Below the pieces are notes generated by a model. That model was not told the origin of the DNA. It saw nothing but the letters and a program-made list of their open reading frames with translations, and ran no database searches. Shown piece by piece: positions 1-12,520 of a stretch of 64,000 nucleotides of DNA. The first letter of the stretch is position 1. Each line of letters starts with the position of its first letter. Source of the stretch: Pyrenopolyporus hunteri (Eukaryota; Ascomycota; Sordariomycetes; Xylariales; Hypoxylaceae); contig CADCXC010000009.1 of assembly GCA_902806595.1 (NCBI GenBank), forward strand, positions 2,356,001 through 2,420,000, read 5' to 3'. The position numbers and the translations under genes are program-made.

Positions 1-967
1 GCGCTTTCTTAGGGCTGTTTCCCGGCGCTGTCGCTCGCGTAAGCAGTAGCGATGGACGCCTACTATAACTGCCCTACCCTACTACCTAGGTACCTAGGTA
101 TCGAGCCACCCCCTGATCCCTGGAGAAGTGCGAGCCCCCCGCTGGCGCGCGCCGGGTTCTGTCTCGTCTTGGGAAAGCGAGCTGTGTAGTGACGTCGCGT
201 TAGATCTAGACTCAGATGCGATCACCCGATATTGAGTTTACTAGTCGCTTTGTGCTAGGTAGCGCGACGGGGGTAGTGGATAAAAAGGGTTGGCTGGCTG
301 GCTGGCTGGCTTATGGCCCGCCTATGAAAGGGGGCGGAGGTTGGATTACAGCGCACTTGGTTTACACAGGTTAGGCACCCTAGGTACGCTTGGTTACTTA
401 GAAGAGGTAACATTGGCCGTTTCGTATTTACCAATTTGTAGATGGGCACAATACTTGCCAATAGACGTGCATCCAACTATTCTGTTTTCGAAGCACGTAA
501 CCTTAGTCGGTAGACGGTAGATGTATTCTTCAATTTACCCATTCCCGTACATTTTCACATTCCGGTTGGAGAATCCCATGGTTACATAACCAAAACTGGC
601 CTGCTAGCAAAATTACCACGTCGTATCCAGTCGAGAATCGATATTGGATCCTGGTGTCGGCTATCTCGTTGGTCCAACCTCGTGGGTCCGCCTATATCGT
701 TGCCCTTCTTCTTCTCTCGTCTTTTCGTTTTCCTCGCACTAGGCATCTATGCATGCATCGAAACTCCACGGTAGTTGTAGATGAACGGTTCTGGGTTAAT
801 AGAGTATACTAAGTATACTGCTATGGGACACTACTATAACTACTATAGTATGGTAGGCAGTTACGGTAGCATTCGCTTGCGTAATGAGTGCCGGGCACAC
901 GAAACCAGAAACCGGCAAAGGAGTCTGGTCCCATTTTAACACGGTAGCACCTAGCATCCTAACATAC

Positions 968-997
968 ATGTACCCATTGAATATGTACCCATTGAAT
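968..997. repeat. Two tandem copies of a 15-bp unit
   Basis: The unit ATGTACCCATTGAAT occurs perfectly at 968-982 and again at 983-997. It is a small local duplication with no coding role that I can see. Confidence 0.85.
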
Positions 998-2539
998 CGT
1001 TAAGGGCGGCGCGGTAACTGGGAAGCGTCAAAGCGGGCTCGTCTTACTCGCTACAAATTACGATGCGAGCCGGCGCTTCTTGGCAGACCCTAAAGTCTGA
1101 CTGACAAGCGCAGAGATCTGCTAGCGACGAACGAGGCCAGGACGGATAACGGCACATAGTTCGCTCGGCATGGGGTTTTTCATCTACATGTAATCGGCGC
1201 GCATCTTACCAAAGCGATTACTGGTATGTGTTGTACCTACCCACCGGTACATACCTATGTATACGCCTTCAGTATAATCCGTACGTTTCTAGTATAGGTA
1301 CCTAAGTTATATACCTGTGTAGGCAGTTACCTAGGTACCTAGCTACATGTAGGTTGTTACCCTGGTATATTACCCATTACCGCCCAATTAACTTATAAAA
1401 GTAAGGCGTTACACCACTAGGGACGCAATCGATATAAGCCGTGCCGGGAACATCGTCCGCCACATCATCCCGCTGCGTGGTGGAACGCGCGGAAGGATGA
1501 AAAGGAGCCCACCCGTATCTGTTAGAGGAATGCAGAGTTGCGGATGTATAACGGTTTGCGTGTAAGTAGCCAATACATGAAATACAAGATGTAACGACAA
1601 GTTGACTCCAGTTGGTGGGCTTGCCTGACACCAGCCGCGAACTACATCATAACTGCATACACGGCCAGAGAGAGGAAAAAAAAAAAAAAAGAGGAAAACC
1701 CACCACCTATGTCAGTTGGGTATGTATGTACACATGCGGCGTAGCGCTGCAGATATTCTCTATCCCCAGAGAACCGGCAATGCCGAAACGGAAAGCCGAG
1801 GGCGTCGTTGGCCGGTTCGTAAAGGGAGAGAGTTGGGGAGAAAACGAAAGACTTGGCGGATAGGATCGAAATCAGGCCACGGGAATACGTTCGGTTGGTG
1901 TGCGCTACGTAGTATATGTAAGATTGGTTGCGTACCTAGGGAGGGAGGCATGTAAATAAGACGGCGACCTGGGACGGGAATCTTGGATTGGGTCAGATTG
2001 GATTTGTGTGGGTTGCGGGTTGCGGGTTGCAGGTTGTATGTAGATTGGAGAAATGCGAGGATGGGATGAATGGATGACTGGAGGAGCGGAAGAAACGTGA
2101 GCATGAACACGAACATGAACATGATCATGATCATACTTAGGTACTTGAGAAGGAGTAAAAAAGGGGGAGGGGTGAGATTCGACGAGATTGAGAGATTGAG
2201 AGATTGTACCCCGTGTACCGATACCTCCCTCCCACCTTACCCTAAGGTACTCTAGCAAATGCGAGATGCACAGTGGGGCGATCTGGGATCTGGAAAGGAT
2301 CTCGATTGGCAGGAATAGATGACTAGCAGCCTGCTGAGCCACGTGGCCGAGAAGCCATTGGGCATCATGTACTCCTTAGGTACCGCCTTCGACGGATCGC
2401 TATTGGGCATCGACCTAGGTAAAAAGGATGGTCAACTCTGACTAAGCAATCTCCGGGCGATGCGATTTCATCGAATGTTATTTTAAGTTCTCATACTATG
2501 TACGTAAAGCGTATACATATCTACCCAGGTATACATGTA

Positions 2540-2571
2540 GTAGGTAGGTAGGTAGATACCTACCTACCTAC
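2540..2571. repeat. Perfect inverted TAGG/CCTA repeat (hairpin)
   Basis: Left arm 2540-2554 (G plus three and a half TAGG units) is the exact reverse complement of the right arm 2557-2571, separated by 2 nt. A related TACC array lies at about 4216-4258, and TAGG arrays at 27480-27497 and 33770-33786. The perfect 15-bp arms would allow hairpin or cruciform extrusion. Confidence 0.85.
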
Positions 2572-5500
2572 GTAGATACGGGTACTTTATTACATACGAG
2601 GCCAAACCCGTAATCGAGGGGATTACAGGCCTGATCCTCGTCTTGTGACTCACGATCTGAGACATTGACCTATCTAACCTAATACTTCGTACCTCCTGTA
2701 CATTACCTAAGTAGGCATGTGTAAGCACAATGTTCGGGTAATGGCATACGGCTAACTCTATATACTTTTTCTTGCATGGAGAGGAAGTTGGGAGTGGAGG
2801 AAGGAACGTGTAAACATGTAAGGGAGGAAACTCGAGACGAGCCGTGTAGTTGCATAACCTATATCCCGGCACACGTCTCACAAACTTGAGCACCCGCACT
2901 ATACGATATCACCTGTTAATAAATAACCTTACTACCTAGTGTCTTGGTTTATAACTTGGACGGGTTACCTAGCATTAGCGTTGGCATGAGCATTAGCATA
3001 AGTACCTATAGACTATGCTATGTAGACCTGAGATGACTTACCTAGGTAAACTTAGATACCTAGGTAGGTATTTACCTCCTTAAGAGGTAGGTAAGTATCT
3101 TGGGTTAAACGACTCATTAATCTATTTAGCCTCCGCGCTAGCTTCGCGTAGTCGACGACAATCATCTAATTATGGACACATCCGCCCCCCTTTTCCTACT
3201 CAGACCCCCTCCGAGTCTAGCCGGAGACCCTACGGTGGCGTCAACTTCGGCGCGGGATGCGATCATCGTCAATTGATCTAAGGGTAAACCAAGGATTGAA
3301 GCATGTCTTAGATTTGTACGAGACGAGACGCGCGGGGAAAGGGGTTCACGAACATCGGACCCCACGCAGTCGCCTTCGTGCGTCTATCAATATTGCCCGT
3401 TGCGTGCCAGGTACACGTAGCAATATCAGTAGTAAGCGGGCAGGTAAGCACACGGTTGAGAAAATACATGTAGTAGAGGATATACAGTATGTAATAGCCG
3501 CATTGAAGTGTACCGGGTGAGTAGGTACCTAGATAGGTGGTATGTAAGGCGGAAAAGGGGGCAACTAGCCCTTTAACCTGCTATATTGCTCTATACTACA
3601 CACAAGTCACGGTTATCCGCGACACTGCCTCTAAAGGCATACAAAAGGGATTAAACCTTCGGGAAGGGAATTATGCATACCTGGTTGACAGCTGAACTAG
3701 GTACCAAAACCCAATCTCGATATCGACGTCAACATCCGTCATCCCGCAAGTCCGCCTAAGCCCAAACGCTTTCCCCGCGATACGTCCGTCGAAAGGGCCT
3801 ATTTTAGATTAGGTACTTAGTCCGACTACGACAAAAAGTACCTTAAACATATCGGACGAATCTTACATATACGCATGCTAAACGGCCCTAGAGATAGGCG
3901 AGCGAATGAGCGGCTGAGTAGGTGATTAGGTGGGTGGGTTTTGTGGGTGTTAAGGTTGACTTTCGAGCCGGGCGGCGTCCCATCGGAAACCTAACTCTGT
4001 CTGTCATCCGACCGGGGAGGCTGATGGACGGCCGAGGGGCCTAAGTCAGTAGGTCGTATGGGGGGATGCATATTAGATTTAGGTATGTATGTACCTACAT
4101 CCCAGATACGATACCTACCTTAGATACGCGATATGAGGGTGACCACGTGCGGGAGGCAACTTCGGCGAAATCTGTTTTTGGTCATGAATAGGGCTACCTA
4201 CATACGTAGAGTACCTTACCTACCTACCTACCTGGCTAACTACCTACCTAGCTAGTGAGAAAGGCGGCCAGCCCAATGCTACATGTACGAGAAGCGTGCT
4301 CCATAAATATATCGAAAGCCGCGTAACGCCGATTCATGCATCTCTTCGTACCACCCGGCCCCGTAGTATTTCTCTCAATATTCGAAAAACTTGACCGTCT
4401 TAGGCAAGAAACTGTGATGGCGGGCGAAGGGAAAAAAAAAAAAATGAACTTTCTCGGAAATCACGCGCCGGTCTGACCTGGCCGTGTTCTACTAAGCAAA
4501 TGGGGGTCAGGTTCGCTGAGGCATTATTCTACGCGCAATCGAAACCGTAACACTACCGATATTACGAAGCAGATATATGGTACCTAGGTATGCACTAAGC
4601 AAGATAACGGGGCAAGATAGGCTGTATGAGTAAGATAGGCAAGTAACTGTGCATATGTACATGCGCGTATAAGTAGAGGTAGGTAGGGGGGTGGGAGTAG
4701 GAGGGAATAAAAAAGAAAGGGAAAAAGAAAAATAAGAGATCGCATACCGGTTGCAGCTCCAGACCGATCTCGAGATGCGACCCCTGCGGCGACACATGCG
4801 CAGAGGAACCCCAGGCTAGCGCCTCCTCCTTGTGCGCCCTATACGACGTAAGAAGGGGGGGAGGGAGGCTAGCCCCAAACCCGACGTGGCACCGAATATT
4901 ATTTCGAGATGGGGTGACGTGAAATGCGGCTTAACGCACCAAGGGGCAAATATATAATAATATATGGGGGCTGGCCGGCGGTATACGCCATATGCGACTG
5001 GCCGCCGACCGGCCGCCTTTTGCCCAGACGTGTAGGAGGTAAGGAAGGTAATTACCTAGGTAGATATGGATGTATGTGTTGCCTTACCTTAATAGATCGC
5101 TACGCATGTATAGTTGGGTCCGCATCCGCCTAGAGGCTTGGGGGCGCGACACGATGACGGCAGAGGGGAAGGAAAAGAAGAGAAGAGAAAGAGAGAGAGA
5201 CAAGAAAGAAAAAGAAGCATATGGTATTATGGCTCTCGGTGTAAAAGGTCAGCGAAACTTTGTTTTCTTCTCTGCCTGCTCGAGTATATCCACACACGCC
5301 CCCTTTTCCCTATCTTCGAGCTTAAGCACGATATCCTATCGGGAAGTTTGACAGATAAGATCTGGCTTAGAGGACTACGTAGATCCCGCCTTGCCTACCC
5401 ACTATACATCGCGGCGAGTTTGATATCCTGCAGCCCATCAATCTCCACTCTCCCCTTTCTCCCTCTCTCTCTCTCTCTCTCAACTTTCCCTCCCTCGTTC

Positions 5501-8222
5501 CCTCACCTTTAGGTACACCGGGGGACACATGTGGAACGGACGTAGGCAAGGAGGGACGATGACGACGATGACCTGTCACCTCCGTCCGCCCGTCCGCTGA
5601 TTGATTGTCCGCCGGGGCTTTATTACCCTCCTACGTTATATGTCGTCCCCTTTCGCGCGAAGTACTCGCCCCTTCCGTCCTCCCGCATCCAGCGCATAAA
5701 GGACCGGGCGGCAGGAGATGCAATCACCCTCGTAATATAGGTATATAAAGTATGTAGACACTTAGGTGGGCAGGTATGTATATCTACGGCACGGCACGGC
5801 ACGACATGGGCATGGTATGGGCATGGCGTTTCCTCGGCAGGAGGAAGAAGAAGAAGAAAAAGGGAGAGAGGGATCGAGAAACCGGGGGGAGGCTGGGGTT
5901 GGGTTGGGTTTGGTTTGATTTTCTGGCCTGGGCATCGTGTCTAGGCGATGACGTGCAGCGAGCGACAGCCTCTCGTTGCGGCCACGCAGGGGAAAGGTCG
6001 CGCATCCGGTGGTATTATATATATGAGCCTCAGGCCGCACAACCGTCCCCCTTGCGCAGAACATCGCGGGCCTCTATCAACCTTGCTTTGCAGCAGCTAG
6101 GTATTATATAATATAATATAGTACATGATGGTGTAGGTATGAATGACGTTGTTCGCGTTTTCGTTCCGATCCTGTGGGAAGGCTTGCCGCGCGACGGGCT
6201 ATCTATCAGACAGCTCGATAACTTTTGCTTTTTTTTATATCTAGGTACTGTACTATGACAGCGTGTCATGCTAGGCGTGTTGCGAAGACGATACCTGCTT
6301 GGTTTACTATGTGCATCCCCGTATAGAGCGGCGTTGCGGCGACGTATAATGTGCCCCTTACGGAATAGGTATATGGCGATCTCACTCCACGTCGTGAGAT
6401 TTCCGGCCCTCCACGACTACCTAATACGCGTAGAAGGGATGGTTGCGTATTCTTTTTTCTACACCGGTTTGAGCCATGCTAGACACACGCGTAGACGCGG
6501 GAAGGAAAAAAAGACCCTTAGGTCTCAGATCCCGTGTCTCACAATATATCCAATGCATGTGAGATAGTCTACGGCCGACCCGCCGGCTAACCCAGGTAGT
6601 TATCTACCTGCTTACCTACCTCTTATATGCTTACTTACTACCTATATATCTATAGCTGGCGTTAATCGTAGTTGATAGCAGTGAGGCTGACGATGGAACT
6701 AGGCGAGCTACCACACGTTCCGACTCGCGGCCGGCGGCGAGCTGCTAGGTATTTTGCTGTGCGCTCCCTGCCAAGCCCTGTCCGGTATTACATATATAGC
6801 GACATCGGTTGAGCAGTTCGAAGCGCATGTCGCCAATCTGACAGGTCACGTTGCACGACGTCTGTGGAGAGGTCCCCTTCCCGCCGTGTGGGTGCTTGGG
6901 AGCTGCAATCTTGCCATGATGGCTGAGATCGCCGCATCCAGATGCGAAAGGCAAAAATACTAGTACATACCTCCGCCCTTCCCCCCCCTACCCCCGTCCT
7001 TAACCCCCCCTTTTCTTTCCCTATCTTTCGAACCTTGTGCCGTACCACCGCGCGCTGTATGTACAACCACGCCAGGAGTTACGAGACCAAGGAAACTTGA
7101 GAGGCAGGAATAAGCATCCACGTATAGAAAGCGTCGCTGCCAAACGTTACCACGAAATTAAAGGCAAGATAGTATGTACCACGGTTGTCCCGCGTCGAGT
7201 GCTACGAATAGCGGGGGATCGAAGGGAGAGGTGAGGAGAAAAGGGATGGCTACGGCATGAGACCTTTTATTCTCGCTCGTGTGCTTGGCATTATTATGAT
7301 TCCACGCGTCTCTTCTTGGAAAGTTATGCCTTGTTTAGTAGATGCACATAGCCTTATAGTATTTCGGCGTATTCGTGTCATTTGTGACCCTACTTGGAAT
7401 CGGTGGTCAGATACTGAATAATCTCAACCCTCCCCCCTCCACCAGACTGGGTAGATTGGATTACTTGCGAGTTGGGACGTGCGGCATCATCTTGATATAA
7501 AGTTATATGTATTAACGTCTATATGTATACTAGAATCTTGGTAGAGGCTGCTAAGTAGCGGTACTTAACTAGACTCGGATAGTTTTCTTGTCACTTCAAA
7601 ACATGACGAAGAGCTCAGCAAACTAGATCTCGTCTGCTAGACTGGAATATAGACTCGCGTCGTTACTTTCAGGCCTGGGACGAACAATCGCCTCATCCGT
7701 CTATCACCATAAGAGGCGTCGATTTTTCTTCCCTTTTTTGCTTGATCCAAGCATCTCCTGGAATCGTCGTACCTCTGAGCGCTGCTTATATGCTAAATAA
7801 AGTGTCTTCCATATATAACTCCACCAGCCAGTCCCCTCTGCCTGGATTTCATAAATTGACCCAGAACATCAAATTGCCAAATAGCCAGACGCCAAACGAT
7901 GCCCTGACGTGACCTCCCGAGTTCCTTTGCCCAGATGAGGGTATATACAACGAAAGCGACAGTATCAAGAACAGAATCGAGTGGAAAGCAGAGTTCCGAG
8001 TCGGGTATAATAATTAACACGCGTTATATGTTCCGGAGTCATGTGGGATACTTTTTTTTTGTTTCCTACAGTCATGTGGCGTATGTTGAAAGATCGAGAT
8101 GAGTGCCGATAGAATAACGATCGACCAATAAATATGTTTGAATGTCCCGTTTGGCCAGTTCCCAAAAAGATTCAAATACAGCGGTGTTCCATATTTGGAC
8201 GTAAACACGCTGGTCTCTAATT

Positions 8223-9509
8223 TCAAGCTCGTTCGTCCACGGTCTTAGGTCGAATGGAGCGTTGCTCCATCTGGCGTTTCCTTTCTAGTTTGGCGTAGTG
8301 AAGCCCACATGCGTTACATAGCGTCCGGGCACCGTCTGGTCCCCGGCGCCATTCGGGAGTGTCGATCCTGTTACAGCTATGACATCGACCAGGAGGTGCT
8401 GCGCGCTGTGGATACCGAGTTAATATCGGGACGCTTCAATATGTAAGAACGGAGGGTCACTTACGCCTCGCCGCTTCTTGACCTCGCTAAGTCCGTATGG
8501 CGGCTTCATGCCGTCGCCGTACATGCTGATATCGTCGTCCCCTTCGTACGGTCCTTTGCCTCGGCCTTCTCGGGCCTTCTCAGTTGCCAAGCTATGCTGC
8601 ACCAATTCCCGAAGATTTTCGAGAGAGCGCTTTATGTACTCTACGTTGCTGAGCATGCTCGACACTTCCTGGTCGCTGGGCAGCCGTTCTGGGATTGGCT
8701 GTCCACCGTGCTGTTCCGAAGCGATTTTGCTGTACGCCTCGGCGAAGTTGCAGACCGTCCTTGACGTCCACACCAACTGCTGTATCCGTCAGCTATGATG
8801 ATACAAATACGAAATCTAGGGACGGGAAACCGACCTTGTTTAAACAATCCTGGTAATTCCAAGATTCGAAATGCCGATTTAAAGTACTGGAATCATACCG
8901 ATTTCGATGCATCCCGTAGTCTTCGTCGCTGTGAAGGTGCGGTCGCGATTGGTCGTACGATGGAAGCGAGGGCCCTAGGTGGTGCGGCGAAATTGGCGGC
9001 CCCGGCAATGGGTACTGACCCGGCGGGTACGGCATCTGGGACGGCGGCGGATTGGCGTGGCTGTTGTTCGGCACCGGCTCCGGAGGTTTGGTAGGGTCGC
9101 GCGCCTCTTGGAATGGATATGTCGAGGTAGGAGGAGGGCCAGGAGGACCGGGTAGCGGGCCGACGTCTGGCCGCTGAGGGTAGCGGAAGAATTTGTCTTC
9201 GTGCGTAGGCGGCGCTGGTCGTGATTCGGGAGGGGGCTCGGCTCTTAACGGGGGAGGAAGGCTGTGAGACCCTGCCAACGTCGTAGGTGTGGGTGAATAG
9301 TGGCTCGGTTTCGTCCCCGAAAAGACTTCCGATATAGAGGGGAGTGACTGCCGCTGAGCAGGTTCCACCTCGTTGGGCGTTCTCCTGCTCTCTCCGGGGG
9401 AAATCATACCGGGCATCGGAGGCGGAGGTTGTTGATGGTAAGTAGGCGGGAACGGAGGTTTGTGCGGATGATATGGCGGAGCCGGGTTCATCAGGGCTGT
9501 AGCTGCCAT
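8223..9509 (-). CDS. nsdD: GATA-type sexual development transcription factor NsdD
   Basis: Nuclear DNA-binding regulator; in Aspergillus nidulans NsdD activates sexual development and restrains conidiation. Three exons are inferred: 9509-8835, 8779-8465 and 8405-8223. The introns (55 and 59 nt) start GTCGGT and GTAAGT and end CAG; the phases join cleanly to a 390-residue protein. Residues 1-225 are Pro-rich and disordered. The middle part (about 220-330) is the NsdD-specific stretch before the finger. Exon 3 encodes a single C-terminal GATA finger, C338-x2-C341-x18-C360-x2-C363, including TPEWRRGPDGARTLCNACG, followed by a basic tail (KLERKRQMEQRSIRPK) and a stop 6 codons later. The start at 9509 is the first Met of the open frame; an upstream leader exon is possible. 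The gene sits alone in gene-poor DNA, as is common for fungal developmental regulators. Confidence 0.95.
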
Positions 9510-12498
9510 CGTGGGTGCTTCGCGACTTTGCCGGTCTGCTGAGTCTGGACGATGCTGGTTGTACGTATCAAGTCTGCTAGCGGAGGTTAAACCACTGAGA
9601 AAAGATACTGATCAACTTAAGTTCGAACAAGAAATAATACCGGGCGTACTAAGAGCGAGCAGCCCCAAATAAGAACGGACCTTTGCCTGATGCCAGATTC
9701 ACCCGCTTCCATAACGGGACTACTACCAATGGCGGTGCCAAAATCTCCAAGCGATCAGCGGGAACCGCTCATGCATCTAACCTGTCCGGTAGCTACGAGC
9801 TAAGTTCGTCGCTGAAGGCGACACTGTCTTTGAACTCCTCAATTTTAGGCGCAGCGCTGGATACGAGACTATTAAGAGGATAGAATTCGAGCCGGGGTAT
9901 TTTCCGTGACACGAGCTATCCAAAGCTAACGCGACCTAAGTCCACGCCTAGTCTAAAGGGAAAGCTCTCTCTCTCTATAACGGGTGGGTGTATACGCAGT
10001 AGCGGCGTTAGGGTGCTATGTAGAGGAACTGTTCATTCGGACCCGGCTTCATTAGAAAAAAAATCTCAGACCAAATACGCATGTGGCGTGACGGGAATAG
10101 GATGATCGGGATAGCGGTACACGTCCTGTGTCATTTCTTCTTAGATGTTAAGACGGGAAACATCTAAGAGTCCAGGACACATGAGACACTAAATTGAGTC
10201 ACCACGAGTAGTGGCGGCACGGCTTTTCCCCTCAAGACATCCTTACATACTTAGGAACAACTCTTACCTTTTAGCCACCAAGTGGGTCTAGATACGGCCC
10301 AAGGACGAGATGGTGGGATACCGACTCTGGCTTGTCTGGGCCGTCCGGTCTCTCGAGTACGTATATCGCTGTGGATATGTCGCTAGTAAGTTCGCTCGAG
10401 TTGACTAAGTCGTCGGCGGGCTTTCGAGAATAATCTCTCTTCCTCTAAGCGGTCGGAAAGGCTCCGGTGTCGAGATAGCTCCCCCGGAGACGCTATCCTC
10501 TATGGAGAATGATACGTGGTTTGGGGGAAAGTAAAGATAGTAACTCAGTAGGATCGCAGATGACGTTTATGGTAGGACGCGGCAAGCGAACCAAGATTCC
10601 TAACCGTCGATATCTCTTGGGGGTCGCCTAAACCCTCGGTGATGACGTTTCGGATGGGAAAAAAGGAAGGGGAGGAAGAAGGGGGGAGAAAGGAAAAAGG
10701 AAAAAAGGCTCGAAAAAAGTAATGACGAAAACGCGGGAGACGTGTTGTAGGTATTAAGAAGTTTTAGAGAAATAAGCACAACAGATTTGGAGCGAGATGT
10801 GAGCCAGATGTATGGCTACTACACTATGATGTACTTGTACCAGCCATATGGGCGTAGAGATGGGCAAATAACCTATGCGTAATAAGGAACACCAACCTGT
10901 GGTGCACATACATAACTCAGGACACCCCTGCCCCCTTTAGATGGTATCCGTACCATACCTGGTACATATATGTGTAGCAACCACAGTACGGAGACTTCGA
11001 GCCTGGGTCGCTTTGGAGTGGGGGAGACGGGGGGCACGAAATATGTATGTATGCAGGTAGACATGACAAGGGTCGAGGATCTCACAAGCCAGGGCTTCGC
11101 AGCCAGTCAGTTGGTACGGAGGACCTTCGCTTCTGTCAGAATCCTGGAGGGTTTAGGGGGATAATGAGATTGCCAGCGATTCTGAGCCACTGCCTTCCCT
11201 CTCCACACCCATTCAAAGGAGCACGATGCCTGGGCTGGGGATTCCGGATCTTTCGATATCGCAACCGAACTTTTGCGGGCTGGGAATTGTACCTCGTAGC
11301 TAACGTACGCAGCTACATGTAGGTAGGTATGCCGCGTAGGAATGTAGATATAAGTGCCTAGAAATAGGTAGACGTGTGGGTTCGTTGCGAATCCGTCACG
11401 CCCGCAGAGATAGACGTGGCCGCAATCTGGCAGTTTTCGGGATTAGAAACGTACATACATACCCAGGGTTGTCAGGTCGCCAGGCCGCTAAGGTAGGCAG
11501 CGAAAAGGGCAATAGAAGGACCACGACCACGACAACGACCGCGCGCCCAGATGCGAAGCAAGGTTCACGACAGCGGTGATATGGTCGGCTATGGTCACCT
11601 GGGAATAGTTAGATGACGATCTTTTGTTTCTCAAACGTACGGTAGCCCCAGTTGTATGGGACCTGTGGGCGAATCTGAACGCCAACGGATCGTTCCCGAC
11701 GGCCCAAGTCTTGGGGACCAGTACAGTATAGGCATAGCACCCAGGTTTGCGTAGGAATAGCGAGTCCCGAAACCTGTCAGGTCACGCCATTATCCTCCCA
11801 GCGAAATAAGGTGGCACCACTTTTTGGATACCCAGGGCTGTTAGACGGTGAAGGTACAGGCCCTTTTCCCTTTGGTGGCGATGGGGAGGGAGGGGGGGGC
11901 GACCCATCGACTAGCATCTCTTTGCCAACCCTTTGGCAGCTCAGATCGAAGATGAGATGGGCGGTAGGCCGGGGTTCCGCAAAGGGAGTGTTCCTGATTG
12001 GGAGGGAAGGGTATGATTCGGTACGCCTAGAAAGTCTAGGAACCCGACCCTTTTTCATGACGATCTCTCGGTGACAATCGACAATCCGCAGTTCCAAAAC
12101 GGATATACTCACACACACACATAGACACACGCACATCTCTCTTCTTCTCTCGCGCACACGCTTGAGGGCAAGCAATGCACCGCTGGAGAATAAAACCGCC
12201 ATAGTATGCGAGTGGGACGTGGACATTTCGGAAATCTGCTGATTCCCAAGTATGTTGTACCTAATAACCTCTCTATTCCCATTCCATCCTCCGTCATAGC
12301 TACGACGCAGATTTTCGAGTCGAACAACTTTGTTCCTGGGAGGACAAGGGCTCTGCGGGTACCCTATGAACCTATGTAGTAGAAGTACGAATTACTAGAG
12401 CTCAGATATAATATATGGATGGATGGCATAGTCTCAGACGAAGCTGCAGGCGAATATTGAGCACTTGTTCTCTGGTGACGAGGCAAAGGGAAAAAAAA

Positions 12499-12520
12499 AT
12501 AATAATAATAATAATAATAA
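12499..12520. repeat. AAT microsatellite
   Basis: Seven AAT units follow a run of nine A. It is a simple repeat in non-coding DNA. Confidence 0.9.

Larger units (their letters stand above)
1..8222. other. Gene-poor DNA downstream of nsdD
   Basis: I find no convincing gene here on either strand. Open frames are short, overlap on both strands and lack family motifs or plausible splice structure. Base composition is balanced, so this is not AT-rich RIP DNA. It holds many copies of the palindromic TACCTAGGTA family (for example 83-100, 1327-1342, 2413-2421, 3039-3070, 4581-4590, 5053-5062), TAGG/CCTA arrays, a poly-A run near 1677-1691 and a CT run near 5463-5482. The DNA just 3' of nsdD presumably includes its 3' UTR. 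Confidence 0.6.
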
